Source: Ceratothoa steindachneri (lineage: Eukaryota > Arthropoda > Malacostraca > Isopoda > Cymothoidae). From it: 64,000 nt of DNA. The position numbers and the translations under genes are program-made. Location: positions 47,991,623-48,055,622 of the forward strand of contig OZ018324.1 in NCBI GenBank assembly GCA_963969495.1, given 5' to 3'. Shown piece after piece: positions 42,789 through 54,074 of this stretch (within the stretch, counting starts at the first letter, position 1; each line of letters begins with the position of its first letter). The notes beneath the pieces are model-generated. The model was not told the origin of the DNA. It saw only the letters and a program-made list of their open reading frames with translations, and searched no databases.

Positions 42789-44448
42789 TCACATGTTGGT
42801 ACATACTGTGGAGAGAGGAGCATGCCAACTAGGGGTCAGTAAGGATGGGAGGGTAAGGACCCTTGGAGCACCCAGGTTAGAGAGATGATCTCCTATGCAA
42901 AGGTTCAAAGGGCGGGGTAAAGATGGCAACTTATCATATGCCGCCATTGATTTGGCAGCATACAGGCATCTGTAGACCTCTGATACAGGTGCTTGCTGTA
43001 CTCGGCAGAAGTATCGCATGCAGATTTGATGTCTATGGTAGGGCAAAGAGAGTACCCCACTCTCACAGTAAAGGCTGTTGACAGGAGAAGTAGGGGGGGC
43101 TCCACTGGAAAGGCGAACTCCGAGGTTACAAATGGGGTTCAGCATTTTAAGGGCTGAAGGGGAAGCTGATGAGTAAATTTGACAGCCATAATCCAATTTG
43201 GATTGGAGGAGGGCTGTCTATAATGTCCACAATGTTTGTCGGTCACTGCCCCACGAAGTGTGTGAGAGGACTTTCAAAATGTCTACAGCCCGCAGACAGC
43301 CTGTTCGAAGTTGGCGTAGGTGTGGTAACCAGGATAACTTTGGATCGAGAGTAACGCCAAGGAACCGAAACTCAGAGACAAACTTTATATCTTCGCCTTG
43401 TAGGGACATAGATGGCGGAACAAGAACCCCTCTGCCTCGGTGGAAATACATCGCTTTGGTTTTGTTCGTGGAAAAGCGGAATCCTTTAAGTTGTGCTCTT
43501 TTGGAGACAGCATCGACCACCAGTTGTAGCCGACGCGCTGCTGAAGGAAGGCGAGGTGAGGAACAGTATAGTACTAAATCATCGACAAATAGAGTTGCCG
43601 ATACACCCTCTGGGAGAGACGAAATAATATCATTGATCGCAATTATAAAACATAAAACACTTAAAACGCTGCCCTGAAGAACTCCCTCATCTTGGGGTTG
43701 CAGGTCAGAGTATGCGTCTCCAACACGTACCTTGAAGTATCGAGATGCTAAAAAACTTTGAATAGGTGAAGGTAAAAGGTGTCTCATCCCCCAGATGTAT
43801 AGCTGCTTCAAGATGCCGTATCTCCATGTTGTGTCATAGGCATTCTCAATATCAAAAAATATAGCCATGACTCGGTGCTTTAATGAGAAAGCTTTCCAGA
43901 CCGATCCCTCGAAATGTACTAGTAGGTCAAGGGTACTATGACGTTTGCGGAAGCCACATTAAAATGGAGAGAGAGAAGGTGATTGGTTTCTAGGAACAAG
44001 TTTAGGCGCTCCAATATAATTTTTTCCAGCAACTTACTCAAACAGCTGGTGAGAGCTATAGGGTAGGAGTGATCTGCATTCAACCCGTCCCTGCCCGGTT
44101 TGACAAAGGGAAGGATGATCCCAATGTGCCATGATGACGGGTAAAAACCCTTCACACATATAAGGTTGTACAAATCAAGTAAGAAGAGAGTAGAATGTGG
44201 ATGTAGGTGCTGAATCATATCGAAATGGATCTCATCAAGGCCAGAGAAAGTAGATCTGCAAAGGAACAAAGCGCTAGGCAGCTCATGGATGCTGAATAGA
44301 GCGTTATACGTAGGTTAGATTTTGTTGTGAAATTGAGAGAATGAGATTCATCCTTGGATTTGTAGGATAGAAAAGCCTTATCGTAACGGCTGACAGCGCG
44401 AAAATGGTCAGCAAAAGCATTGCTGACCGCCAGGCCGTCATTCTCCAA
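42789..44448 (-). pseudogene. LINE A2 reverse transcriptase
   Basis: Open segments on the minus strand give the RT in order. The N-terminal part (44448-43919) has IILPFVKPGRDGLN. The core (43868-43218) has FFDIENAYDTTWRYGI (first catalytic Asp), GVLQGSVLSVLCF, ATLFVDDLVLYC (Asp pair) and FLGVTLDPKLSWLPHLRQLR. The thumb is at 43196-42789. The core is open for 216 codons. Frame changes at about 43200 and 43900 break the protein. Confidence 0.78.
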
Positions 44449-44517
44449 GGAACCGTCTAAGTTGAGTGTGGGGGTATGATGATTAGCATAACGGCTCCTG
44501 ATCTTATTAATCCTCTT

Positions 44518-45530
44518 TCAGATCTTAGCAGTAGGTGTCATAGAGGAAATTGATGAAACGTAATGGCGCCATGAATTTCGACGAGCCTGACGAAGGGTTC
44601 TTTGGCGATGCGCACAAGCTCGATTTCGGGCGACCTTGTTGCACAGAGTTGGGTTCTTTCGGAATCGGGCATGGGCTAACTTGTGATTTTTGATAGCTGT
44701 TGCACACGTCGAGGTCCACCGGGGCACAGTTGAGCGGCCCATGGCAGGTCGCCTCCGTGGGATGGTCTGTGTTGCTGCATTGTAGATAGTCGATGTAAAG
44801 TATTCTACTGCCGCATCCACACCATTGAAAATCCCCAAGGATGCATTTGTGAAGGACGCCTCTTGGAAACCTTCCCAATCTGCATGACCTAAGTCCCACT
44901 TAAGGGGCATGGTTGCATGAGGGCTAACTTGCTAACTTGAAGGGCTGACAAGACAATAGGGAAGTGAATCACTCCCATGGAGATTGTCAAGAATTGACCA
45001 TCGAAATTCCGTGAAGCAATCAGGGGAACAAACAGACAGGTGAACACAGCTAAAAGAGTCTGTCTCGACATGATAAGAGGTAAAATCGCCAGTATTTAAA
45101 ACATAAAGAAAGTCAGATAATAAATGAGACTCTAAAACACTGCCTTTGGCATTTTGAGTGATGTCACCCCAGTATGGGTGATGGGCGTTAAAATTTCCTA
45201 GTAATAAAAATGGGGAGGGCAATTGGTCTATAAGTTCTAAAAGGTTGGGTCTTGACAATGATAAACAAGGGGGTAGGTAAATAGAGCAAATGGTGAAAAG
45301 CTTGGTAAGAAAAACCCTCATGGCAACAGCTTGGAGGGTAGTATGTAGGGAGATGGGAGAAACATGGTAGGATGAAGATACCATGATTGACACCCCTCCA
45401 TGAGAGGGGCTTCTAGCAGGAGCAATAGAGTTGAAAGTGAGAAAGCCGGGTACCGGCGGAAAGGGCCATATACCCAGTTTATTCTCTTGAAGACAAATAA
45501 CAGCGGGGTGGATAGTCATCAAAAGAATTT
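44518..45530 (-). pseudogene. LINE A2 endonuclease and linker to RT
   Basis: The APE-type endonuclease (45522-44932) has AVICLQENKLGIW (catalytic Glu), LLLGNFNAHHPYWGD, SYHVETDSFSCVHL and, in a shifted frame, HFPIVLSA. The Asp of GDFNA is Asn, as in A1. The linker (44910-44518) is rich in basic residues, with ARNRACAHRQRTLRQARR. Stops and a frame change occur around 44930. Confidence 0.72.
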
Positions 45531-45752
45531 TGAGTTCTTCCCACTTTGGAAGAACTCTTTGACAATTCCATTGTAAAATGGAAGATATTATGTGGGACGA
45601 TTAGATACCACTGTGGATATCTTTTTCTCTTTTGTGGCCGATATTATATTTGAAGTTCGTCCCAAAGAGCTTGGGAGACGCGAGAGCTGATTTTGAGGAG
45701 CCTGCTTTTGCAGGGGGAGAGATCCTAGATGGAGCAGTAACTGTTTTTTATT

Positions 45753-47110
45753 TTAGGGTTTTGGAGAACCGAGCGAGGCCCTTGATTGTAATTCGGACTC
45801 GCAACCTGGCGGAAAAGGAAGATCAAGAAGGGATTTTCGGCCAGTAGATCGGGATTCATGGGTCAAGGGTATTTTCAGTGTCTGAGGAGTTGGTCCAACT
45901 GCCGCAATTGGTGATCTTGGAGTATCAACTGCTTCCATTGGATCTTGGCTTGAAGGGTGAGTGGAACGAACAGGTGATCTGAGCGAGGTGTGTGGAGCGG
46001 GGTGTAAATATACCATCGTTTGGATCAGGATGGGGCCAAAGTCCTGTGAAGGGCGGGACAGACTCAAGGGCATAGAATGTTCAACCATAGGGGAGGAGTC
46101 CATTGAAGATTCTCGGGGTTCGGCCGAGTCAGCTCGCTTATTGGTGGTCGATGACCCAGGTGAGGAATCCTTCTTCTTACCACTGGGCTTTGGGTCTCGG
46201 GGCTGGGTGGATGAACCTTCACTGGTCGATGTTGAGGATTCTTTCAAATAGCGTCTGATGTCTTCAAGTGTATCACCCTGAGCGTCTCTCCCAGCTAGAG
46301 CTGCTGGAGAGAGGGGGCTACATTGGTTATCTTGGTGTGAGAGCGATGCTCTGACTGCATATCCTGAATGTTTCTGCCGCTGCGAGTAGATGTAGGATGA
46401 AGTTCTTTAGGCTTGTCGGAACTTGATCGTGATGGTCAGTTTCGTCCAGAGTCACGTAAAATGTCAAAGAAGAGACGGCCGAGTGGTGAGGTTTGTGCTC
46501 AGGTAAGCTGGCGGGCCTCTCTTATATCTAGACGTAGGGAGTCACGTAAAGCAAGAAATTCCTTTTCATATAAAAATATAGAGCAAAGTTTTGATGCAGC
46601 ACTATGGGTACATCCACAGTTGGCAGAGTGGGGTGTTTTGGTGCATTCTGGGCCATGGTAGTCACAGCTACAATTCACGCTGTAGTGAGGGTGCCCACAG
46701 GCACGGCCAACATGTCCAAATTGATTGTAATTGAAGCAGCATCTGGGTAGTTCAATGTAGGGACTTACCAGGACACAAAGGTACCTAGCTTTAATATACT
46801 GCGGCAGTTCTTGACGTTCAAATGTTAAAATCAGTGTGGCGGTTGGGACTTTAGTAGAGCCTAATGTTTTAGTTACCCTGTGTACATGTGTGACACATAG
46901 GGTACTGAGCTTACTCTGAAGGCGGGTGGGGTCGTAGTCCTTTAGTTCGCTTGAATGGACGACACCTTTGATAAAATTCAGATGCGGATGGGGCGAGACA
47001 TTTATTGGAATTTCGGCTATCGAAGATAGATTTCGCACAAGGTTGTGTTGAGAGTGGGATGACACCTCGACTACGACATCACCACTTCCTCTTGACCACA
47101 TCCGGGTTCA
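45753..47110 (-). pseudogene. LINE A2 ORF1 protein with CCHC-type fingers
   Basis: The N-terminal part (47101-46499, 200 codons) has FIKGVVHSSELKDYDPTRLQ, VPTATLILTFERQELPQY and Cys/His fingers CCFNYNQFGHVGRAC and HSANCGCTHSAASKLC. It ends with EKEFLALRDSLRLD. The tail (46247-45753) is Ser/Pro-rich. Only the first finger has a near-canonical CCHC; one Cys is Tyr. The protein would bind LINE RNA. The two parts are in different frames. Confidence 0.68.
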
Positions 47111-48067
47111 CCACAGTGGGACTCAAAAGATTCATTGACTTTTGCAAGTGGGATGTCGGATGATGAATTCATGACAAGAAAGCGAGGATAATCTAGATCT
47201 GGGTCTACTTCGTTGGAATAGGGGTCCAACGAGCGAGGGAAGGCTGAAAGGGGAGCTAGGAACGTTTGGCACGAAAACCCTTACAAGAAGGGCAGGTTTT
47301 TGGTTTATGGCTAGCCATTGCAAAAAGAAAAAACTTTGCATTCTCCCTCGGGGCTCCCCACCATGGAAGCCTACAAGGGCCCGGCACTACTGCAACTATA
47401 CAATCAGTAACATCCGGTATGTCCTCTTGGAGAATGGATATGGACGGATCCACCACACCATCTTTATAACCCTAAGAAGCTGCCCGAGTTCTCCTACGCA
47501 CAGAGAAAAGGGGCCAACAATAGGTTTCTCCTTGGGCATTCGGTAGACGAAGGCGGTGGAGATGACCAGCCTCTTTCACCTTCATGAAAGAACAATTCTG
47601 AATCAATCCATTAAACGAGAAGAGGTCGGGTATCGATCGATAAGGACCACTAGATAGGTGAAGGAAGAGGGGAAAAAAAGGGCAGTGGAAGAGTGTAATA
47701 GAGGAGGAAATAAAGAGGGGCATGTTAAAAGACTTGTTGGCAGCACCATGGGTCCCCTAAGGGGCCCAGGGCTGACCCCCCTCACCACAAGAAGGCCAGA
47801 GCCTCTCTGGGAACAACCCCTGAAGAAAAGATCCCAGAGAGGGAGGGGTCATGGATAGAAAAGAGCCGGTTATAAGGCTCATTATCTGTTAGGCTCCATA
47901 AAGTTGGATGCTGCTCCTGTTGGAGCCTAAAGCTCTGGAATTGGATGGAATAGTTATCTGGTCATGAAATATTAGCAAATGATCTGGCCAAGAAACTGCG
48001 TTTGGGAACAAGACTGAAGTGCCCTAAACTGTTTTTCTTACATTTTTCTCTTCTCTTGCTTTCTTTT

Positions 48068-48301
48068 CTATCTCTCCTCCTTTTCTTTCTTTCTTTGTTT
48101 CTTTTCAGTTATTTTTCGGTACTCAACACCACTTATTAAGCATGGCAATGCTGTGTGGTGTTTTTCAATCCCCTTTTTCTTCTGGAATAAAGCCAGTATG
48201 AGGTAATCCTGTCTTTTAGGAATTTTGACATGTAAGGGGCAGGGATTGTGGGGCAGGCTGTAATGTTTTCTCCATAACACTTTCCATTCTTCATAGATTG
48301 A
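48068..48301 (-). CDS. Open frame in host-like DNA, possible exon
   Basis: Between the 5' end of LINE A2 and the A-tail of LINE B5, the minus strand is open for about 78 codons (YEEWKVLWRKHYSLPHNPCP at the start, ending in a Lys/Glu-rich tail). A possible splice acceptor, CTTTATTCCAG, lies at about 48188. There is no recognisable domain. It could be an exon interrupted by LINE B5 or a chance frame. Confidence 0.22.
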   Translation of the reverse strand, partial: SIYEEWKVLWRKHYSLPHNPCPLHVKIPKRQDYLILALFQKKKGIEKHHTALPCLISGVEYRKITEKKQRKKEKEER

Positions 48302-48529
48302 TTTGATTTTTTTTTTTTTTTTTACTACAGCCCATCTGGCGACTGCTCACTTAGGCATAAGTCGACGGACATACGACAGCCTAGAACAAGGCTACTTCAA
48401 AATAAGAATGTGAAAACATAACAATCATAAAATTCGGAAAAACTTAACAATTAGGAAGCAATCTCTGACGTCTGGGGGAGGTCCCCCTCTCCCCGGCGCA
48501 GGAGCGTGCAACCTTACAGAGAAAACAAA

Positions 48530-49271
48530 ATAAAAACTACTTAAATAAAGAGAAGAAGCCCGGCCTCCCCCCAAAAGTCAAAGTGCACAAATCCATCCCG
48601 AGTACAAGGGACAGGCGGTAGCGACTCTGCCCATCCCGGTATCTGGACAGGTGACGTGCGCGAAGATCACCTAGACTGGGACATTCAACAAGAATGTGCT
48701 GAACAGTCTGGGCAACAACACAGTCTTCACATTAGGGCACAGGCGAGCGCTCTATCAAATGGCGGTGCGTCCTGTGAGTGTGTCCAATTTGGAGACAACA
48801 GAAAGCAACCTGAAGCCTTCGCGGCATTGGGGGGTAAGTCCATGGGAACAGTTGCGGCGCAATGGTATGCAACTTTAAGTTCCATTCGATCGTCTAAAAA
48901 CTAAAAACTACTTAAATAAAGAGAAGAAGCCCGGCCTCCCCCCAAAAGTCAAAGTGCACAAATCCATCCCGAGTACAAGGGACAGGCGGTAGCGACTCTG
49001 CCCATCCCGGTATCTGGACAGGTGACGTGCGCGAAGATCACCTAGACTGGGACATTCAACAAGAATGTGCTGAACAGTCTGGGCAACAACACAGTCTTCA
49101 CATTAGGGCACAGGCGAGCGCTCTATCAAATGGCGGTGCGTCCTGTGAGTGTGTCCAATTTGGAGACAACAGAAAGCAACCTGAAGCCTTCGCGGCATTG
49201 GGGGGTAAGTCCATGGGAACAGTTGCGGCGCAATGGTATGCAACTTTAAGTTCCATTCGATCGTCTACCAT
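48530..49271. repeat. 371-bp perfect tandem duplication in LINE B5
   Basis: CTAAAAACTACTTAAATAAA...CATTCGATCGTCTA occurs at 48530-48900 and again at 48901-49271 with no difference seen. The unit covers 3' UTR and C-terminal coding sequence. Confidence 0.92.
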
Positions 49272-50293
49272 CTTCTTTGCCAAGCAGCCCGTATTCCTGC
49301 CAAGTAGTCAGTGTGAAGAAGAGCAAAACGCTGGTCCGGTCGCAGAGTCCTTTGGCGCGCTCATTCCCGGCAATTCTTACATGTCCAGGAACCCAGCAGA
49401 AGATAATCTCGACATCCGCCCGGCTTGCCAAAACTGTGGTGTCACAGATATCGCGAACCAGGGGATGAGGTGATTCCAATGCCCCGAGAGCACTAATCTC
49501 CCGTACCGAGTGGTGTATTGCCATCAGCTTGGCCGTGAAGACAGATGCAGTGCCTGGCAGAGCCCCGCTGACTTCAAACAGAGGGTTTACAGCGTGGAAG
49601 CCAACCCCCTCTTGGGACTTGGAGCCATCCATATATACTGGCACAGTTCCAGTGTGAAACAAGGTGTGCTCCAAAAAGGTTGAACGCAATAGCCAAATGT
49701 GGTACCCTCCAGGGTGGCATCCTGGGCAGAACCAAGGGCACCACCAGCCCGAAAGCTATACCTAGGGCCTCGGCGGCATAGGCACCGTTGAAATCAGCTG
49801 CAGATGCAGTGAGAGCTGTTGGCGATTGAGGGAGGCGCCGGGCTTGCGCGTACAGGTGAATAATGCACTGTACACGGCGTAGAGCGAGTGGCATCTCCCC
49901 AGCATCGACTAGTAGGCTCTCAATGGGGGAAGTGCGGAAGGCACCGGTTGCCAGGCAAAGGCCGGTGTGGTGGATTGAGTCCACCTTCCGCAATATACGC
50001 TCGGCTGTGAATGCATAAAACTCGCATTCGTGGTCCAGTTTTGAACGAACAAAGGATCGATAAAAAAGTAAGGCAGTAGCCCTATCAGCACCCCAAGCGC
50101 TGAACCTCACAGAATGGAGAATATCCATGGCACGGGTACAAGAGAACCTAAAGCTGCAAATAGGAGCCTCCCAGGTGAGGCATCAGTCAAATACCGAGGA
50201 AACTGCGAGATTCAACCACTTCCCTGCGTACCCCATTAAGAAACAAATCTGGGTCGGGGGGAGCCGTGGATGGCGGAAGAAGTGCACCACCTT

Positions 50294-50424
50294 AACATAA
50301 TTACACGGATGACAAAAGCCACAAGGGCCTATCAAAGGTCATCCGCCTCCGTCAAAACCCACCCACAAAAAGCACCATCACCAGGGGAAGACAAAATCAA
50401 AGTCCCCCACAATATAATATAACA
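50294..50424 (-). mobile_element. 5'-truncated CR1 3' end inserted in LINE B5
   Basis: The reverse complement matches 59942-60072 almost base for base (TTGATTTTGTCTTCCCCTGG, TTTTGACGGAGGC, TGGCTTTTGTCATCCGTG). It replaces GTCTTGGCC of the LINE B sequence between CACCACCTTA and AAAGAAAACC. Confidence 0.85.
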
Positions 50425-51967
50425 AAGAAAACCAAAACCTGTGCGCTTCGGCATAGCGAGAGACGCGGTTTAATGCCTGTTGGAGTCGTAGCTCCAGAGT
50501 TGGCATCTGGGCCGCGGCTAAAGAGATCGAAAGGTCGTCCACGTAGAGCGTAGCGAGAACATCTTCCGGCAGCACCGAGGTGATGCCATTGATGCTCAGG
50601 GCAAAGAGTGCGGCACTGAGGACACTTCCCTGTGGCACACCCTCTTCCTGCTCAATTGGGCAGGAGAGGGCTCCCCCCACACATATGCGGAATCGACGAT
50701 CTCGCAAAAATTGCAGATATTAAGATTTGGATGCGTCCCCTCCCCATCGTGTGGAGAGTCTCCATGATATCGTATCACCATGCAGTATCACAGGCCTTCT
50801 CCAGATCAAAAAACACTGTGGCGTAGTGCTGTCTACAAAGGAAGGCCTTGCAGATGGCATTTTCTAGTAGGAGCAGAGCATCCAACTTCGAGTGGAACTT
50901 GTAAAAGACTCACTGGCCTCCGCTGTCCAGAAAAAAAGGCTAATCTAACATTTACTAATTTCTCCATCAATTTGCACATGCAAGAGGTTAGAGAAATTGG
51001 GCGGTAACCAGCCAGGGTAGAGTAATCTCTCCTCTGTTTGCAAAAAGTAAGCACAGTAGCGATTCACCAGGAATCTGGGAGGACACCCTCTAACTAGATC
51101 CCATTGAAGAAATCTAACAGAAAGGCCATGCTTCACTCACCCAAGTGTCAAAGCATGGTGTACGGTACATTGCCCGGACCAGGGGCGGTGTCCGCACATA
51201 AAGTGAGAGCGTAATGCAACTCGTTCAGAGTAAACCTGTCATTAAAGGGTTCTCTGTCTCCCTAGGGGATGCTGTCTACCATTTAGATCTCTGAGCAAGA
51301 GAAAGTGCCTCAGCAACCATGCCACGGCGAGGCGTAAATTCCCTGCATTGAAGTCAGCTGATGGTGGAATGTATACTGAAATAATAGTATATCTCCTATC
51401 CAGGTGCAGCTGCGCAGTTACTGCCTGAAAGGAGGTATCTAAAGCAAAGAGAAGAACAGAGACATCATGCTGGGTGTAAATTGCACATCCTCCCACCTGG
51501 CCCTAATCCTGCAGTGGTGGGGTCGCAAAACCCTTATATCCCAGGAGGGTGGGCAGGGGGCATGCGCCAAGCATGGTCTCTTGCAAAAAGATAGCTAACA
51601 GGAAATGAGCCTCCGCAACTCCTCCTAGTTAGCCTGGAGTCTGTGGCAATTCCATTGAAGGAATATGCGTTCCAGGCATATACCCTCACAGAAATGGCTA
51701 TATGCTTCACGGCAGTGTGTTACAGTTCAGACAAGACACAGCAGAGCTCTGCTCTGTGGATGCTGTTGGGGGGGCTAAATGGATGCTCAAGGATTGTGTA
51801 AAAGGGAAAGAAAAGCAGAAAAAATTGGAAAATAAAATAAAGAGGGGTTAAAGGGCATAATAAAAGTCTCTTAGTCACTGGCAAGATCTCTACCTCATTA
51901 TCTCAAGAAAACTAGAGCCTGTCCTCAGCCAGCACAAGAAAGAATGTAGATGAGGAGAAATGAGTAA

Positions 51968-52790
51968 TCATCATCATCACTAACAATAATTTAAGAAGGG
52001 GATTTTTTTAAGTATATCTAATAATTCTTTTATAATATCAAAAAACAGAATGGTGAAGTTCAGAAATAAATATAAGTATTAAAAATTTGTGAAATTTTTA
52101 AAACCCAAAGAATTACAAATAATGAAGTTCAGAAAATTTATTTTTATATATCTTCTCTTCTATAACTATATATTTTAGTAACATGATATTTTGAAAGGGG
52201 GGGGGGAATTTAGTTTATAGTTCCTTTTTAAAATTATAATTGCCGAAGTTCAGAAAATTTATAAAAATTTAACCATGGCTGCTTTTTTTTAGATTTGAAA
52301 TTTTAATCTTGGTAGCGAAGCGATTGCCTGGTCATATCTATAAAAAAAAATATGAGTAAACCAGGCAATGGCTTTGCCACTCTCCCCGCTCCCCTATGGG
52401 GGAAGCTTGCAGCTATGGTAAAATTTTTAGAAATTTTCTGAACTTTGCCAATTATAATAATTCTAAAAAGGAACTCTAAACTAAATTCCCCCCCCCCTTT
52501 CAAAATATCATGTTACTAAAATATATAGTTATAGAAGAGAAGATATATAAAAATAAATTTTCTGAACTTCACCATTTATAATTCTTTGGGTTTTAAAAAA
52601 TTCACAAAATTTTGATACTTATATTTATTTCTGAACTTCACCATTTTGTTTTTTGATATTATAAAAGAATTATTAGAAATAACTTTGATAAAAAACAAAA
52701 GTCATAACCAAACTAAGATGAAATTATTATTTAAATACTCAAAAAAATCCCCTTCTTAAATTATAGTTATGATGATGATGAAAAGAAATT
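51968..52790. mobile_element. Large foldback (inverted-repeat) element
   Basis: The left arm (about 51968-52290) is complementary to the right arm (about 52400-52790). Matching blocks include AAGAAGGGGATTTTT / AAAAATCCCCTTCTT, ACATGATATTTTGAAAGG / CCTTTCAAAATATCATGT and ATTGCCTGGT / ACCAGGCAAT near the centre at about 52340. Outer ends carry CATCATCAT and ATGATGATG. No coding capacity is visible. A foldback transposon or MITE-like element is likely. Confidence 0.85.
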
Positions 52791-53032
52791 AGCAGGAGTC
52801 TTACCATTGATCTTGACTCATTTAAGATGCCTTTACCTCTCGATAGGGACTTACTGATTAAGCGTATGCCAACTGAGTCAAGTTGACCCAAATATAGACT
52901 CCATCCAGTGACTATCCACACCCAATGTAGCTTAACTTTGCTAAAATCATAAACAGCATTCCACTCAGCTAAACCTTAGTTTAATATTATAGTAATATAT
53001 AATTATATTCATAATTACAAAAATAAACTAAC

Positions 53033-53781
53033 CTGTTGAGTTAAGAAGTTACTTTGAGGTAAATTAGAAAATCCAAAGTCATATTTTGGGGGAATTTTGG
53101 GGTCACTTTGTTCTTCACTTATAATTGCACCATGACTACTATTATTTGGCTGTGCTGATCCCAACCTGTCTGAAATAACTTCTTTAGATTGAATGGAATC
53201 TTGTGTTGATTCTTGAGGGGTATCTGGTGTTGATTCTTGAGGTGTATCTTGTGTTGATTCTTGAGGGGTATCTTGTGTTGATTCTTGAGGGGTATCTTGT
53301 GTTGATTCTTGAGGGGTATCTTGTGTTGATTCTTGAGGGGTATCTTGTATTGATTCTTGAGTGGTATTTTGTATTGATTCTTGAAGGGTATCTTGTGGTG
53401 ATTCTTGAGGGGTATCTTGTATTGATTCTTGAGGGGTATCTTGTATTGATTTTTGAAGGGTATCTTGTGTTGATTCTTGAGGGGTATCTTGTGTTGATTC
53501 TTGAGGGGTATCTTGCGGTGATTCTTGAGAGGTATCTTGTGATGATTCTTGAGGGGTAACTTGCGTTGAATCTTGAAGAGCAATTTGTGTTGACTCTTGA
53601 GGGTGATTTTGTGTTGGTTCATGAAGGGCATATTGTGTGGGTTCATGCAGGGAATCTTGTGTAGATTCTTGAGGGGTCTCATGTATAGATTCTAGAAGGG
53701 CATCTTCAGTCTCAATTGGATCAGAAGCCTGGTTATTTTCCACCTTGTTTGACATTTTTATAATTGCTATTTCCTAAAAAT
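53033..53781 (-). CDS. Host exon encoding an octapeptide-repeat protein
   Basis: A 3' splice site (TTGTATTTTAG before 53781) and a donor (CAG then GTTAGT after 53033) bound a 749-base exon. The ATG at 53755-53753 opens a frame running 241 codons to the donor in phase 0. It encodes MSNKVENNQASDPIETED, about 20 units of a Q-D-T-P-Q-E-S-T-like octapeptide (about 53680-53195), and a tail with SDPKIPPKYDFGFSNLPQ. The repeat is Gln/Glu/Ser/Thr/Asp/Pro-rich and probably disordered. The downstream phase-0 acidic PHD exon at 39097 could be joined to it, across about 14 kb of LINE-rich intron; that is inference. I do not recognise the gene. Confidence 0.55.
53195..53680. repeat. 24-bp tandem repeat coding for QDTPQEST-like units
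   Basis: GATTCTTGAGGGGTATCTTGTGTT repeats with substitutions, most uniform at 53210-53340. It lies inside the exon at 53033-53781; plus-strand open frames across it are shadows. Confidence 0.92.
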
Positions 53782-54074
53782 CTAAAATACAAAAGAATAA
53801 TTTTATTACCATATTTGTAAATCTTTTTAATAATTTTATGAAATGTCAGGTTGCAGGACTCAGCAGCCCTACATATCTTTCTCTGGTTTGTGCAATGCAA
53901 AGGATGCCTATAACCAAAAGGGTAGGAAAGTTGTCTATGTTTTAAGAGGAGAGAAATAACGTGCTTACAATGAGACACATATCAAAGAGAATGAGAGTTT
54001 GAGACATAGGCAGAATACAAACAAGAGTAGATAATAGAGGGAAACTAAAATGCACGGTTGAGTGAATTTTTTTA
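53782..54074. other. No gene recognised; probable intron
   Basis: AT-rich DNA upstream of the octapeptide exon's splice acceptor, up to the LINE B6 3' end. Confidence 0.4.

Larger units (their letters stand above)
41790..47870 (-). mobile_element. LINE A2: nearly full-length RNase H-bearing LINE
   Basis: From right to left on the minus strand: 5' region (47870-47110), ORF1 with zinc fingers (47101-46499) and Ser/Pro-rich tail (46247-45753), endonuclease (45530-44932), linker (44910-44518), RT (44448-42789), RNase H (42694-42392) and C-terminal Cys/His region (42366-41887). This is the most complete LINE here, about 6 kb. Frameshifts separate most parts. Order matches LINE A1. Confidence 0.8.
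48330..51960 (-). mobile_element. LINE B5, rearranged
   Basis: The 3' hairpin (GGCGACT 48338-48344, partner with one mismatch) is followed on the minus strand by a C-terminal region duplicated in tandem, RNase H (49689-49246), RT thumb (50128-49574), RT core (50707-50426; ATLYVDDLSIS), RT N-terminal part (51136-50833) and endonuclease debris (51500-51242). It then passes straight to 5' UTR-like sequence (51960-51800), so ORF1 is missing. A CR1 3' end is inserted at 50294-50424. Confidence 0.72.

Noticed and set aside
53203..53559. Plus-strand frame of repeated LILEGYLV units
   Set aside because: It is the antisense shadow of the octapeptide exon; the minus strand has the ATG, splice sites and non-repeat ends.
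53195..53680. CRISPR-like array appearance of the 24-bp repeat
   Set aside because: Units are contiguous without spacers, encode an in-frame octapeptide and lie in a spliced exon.
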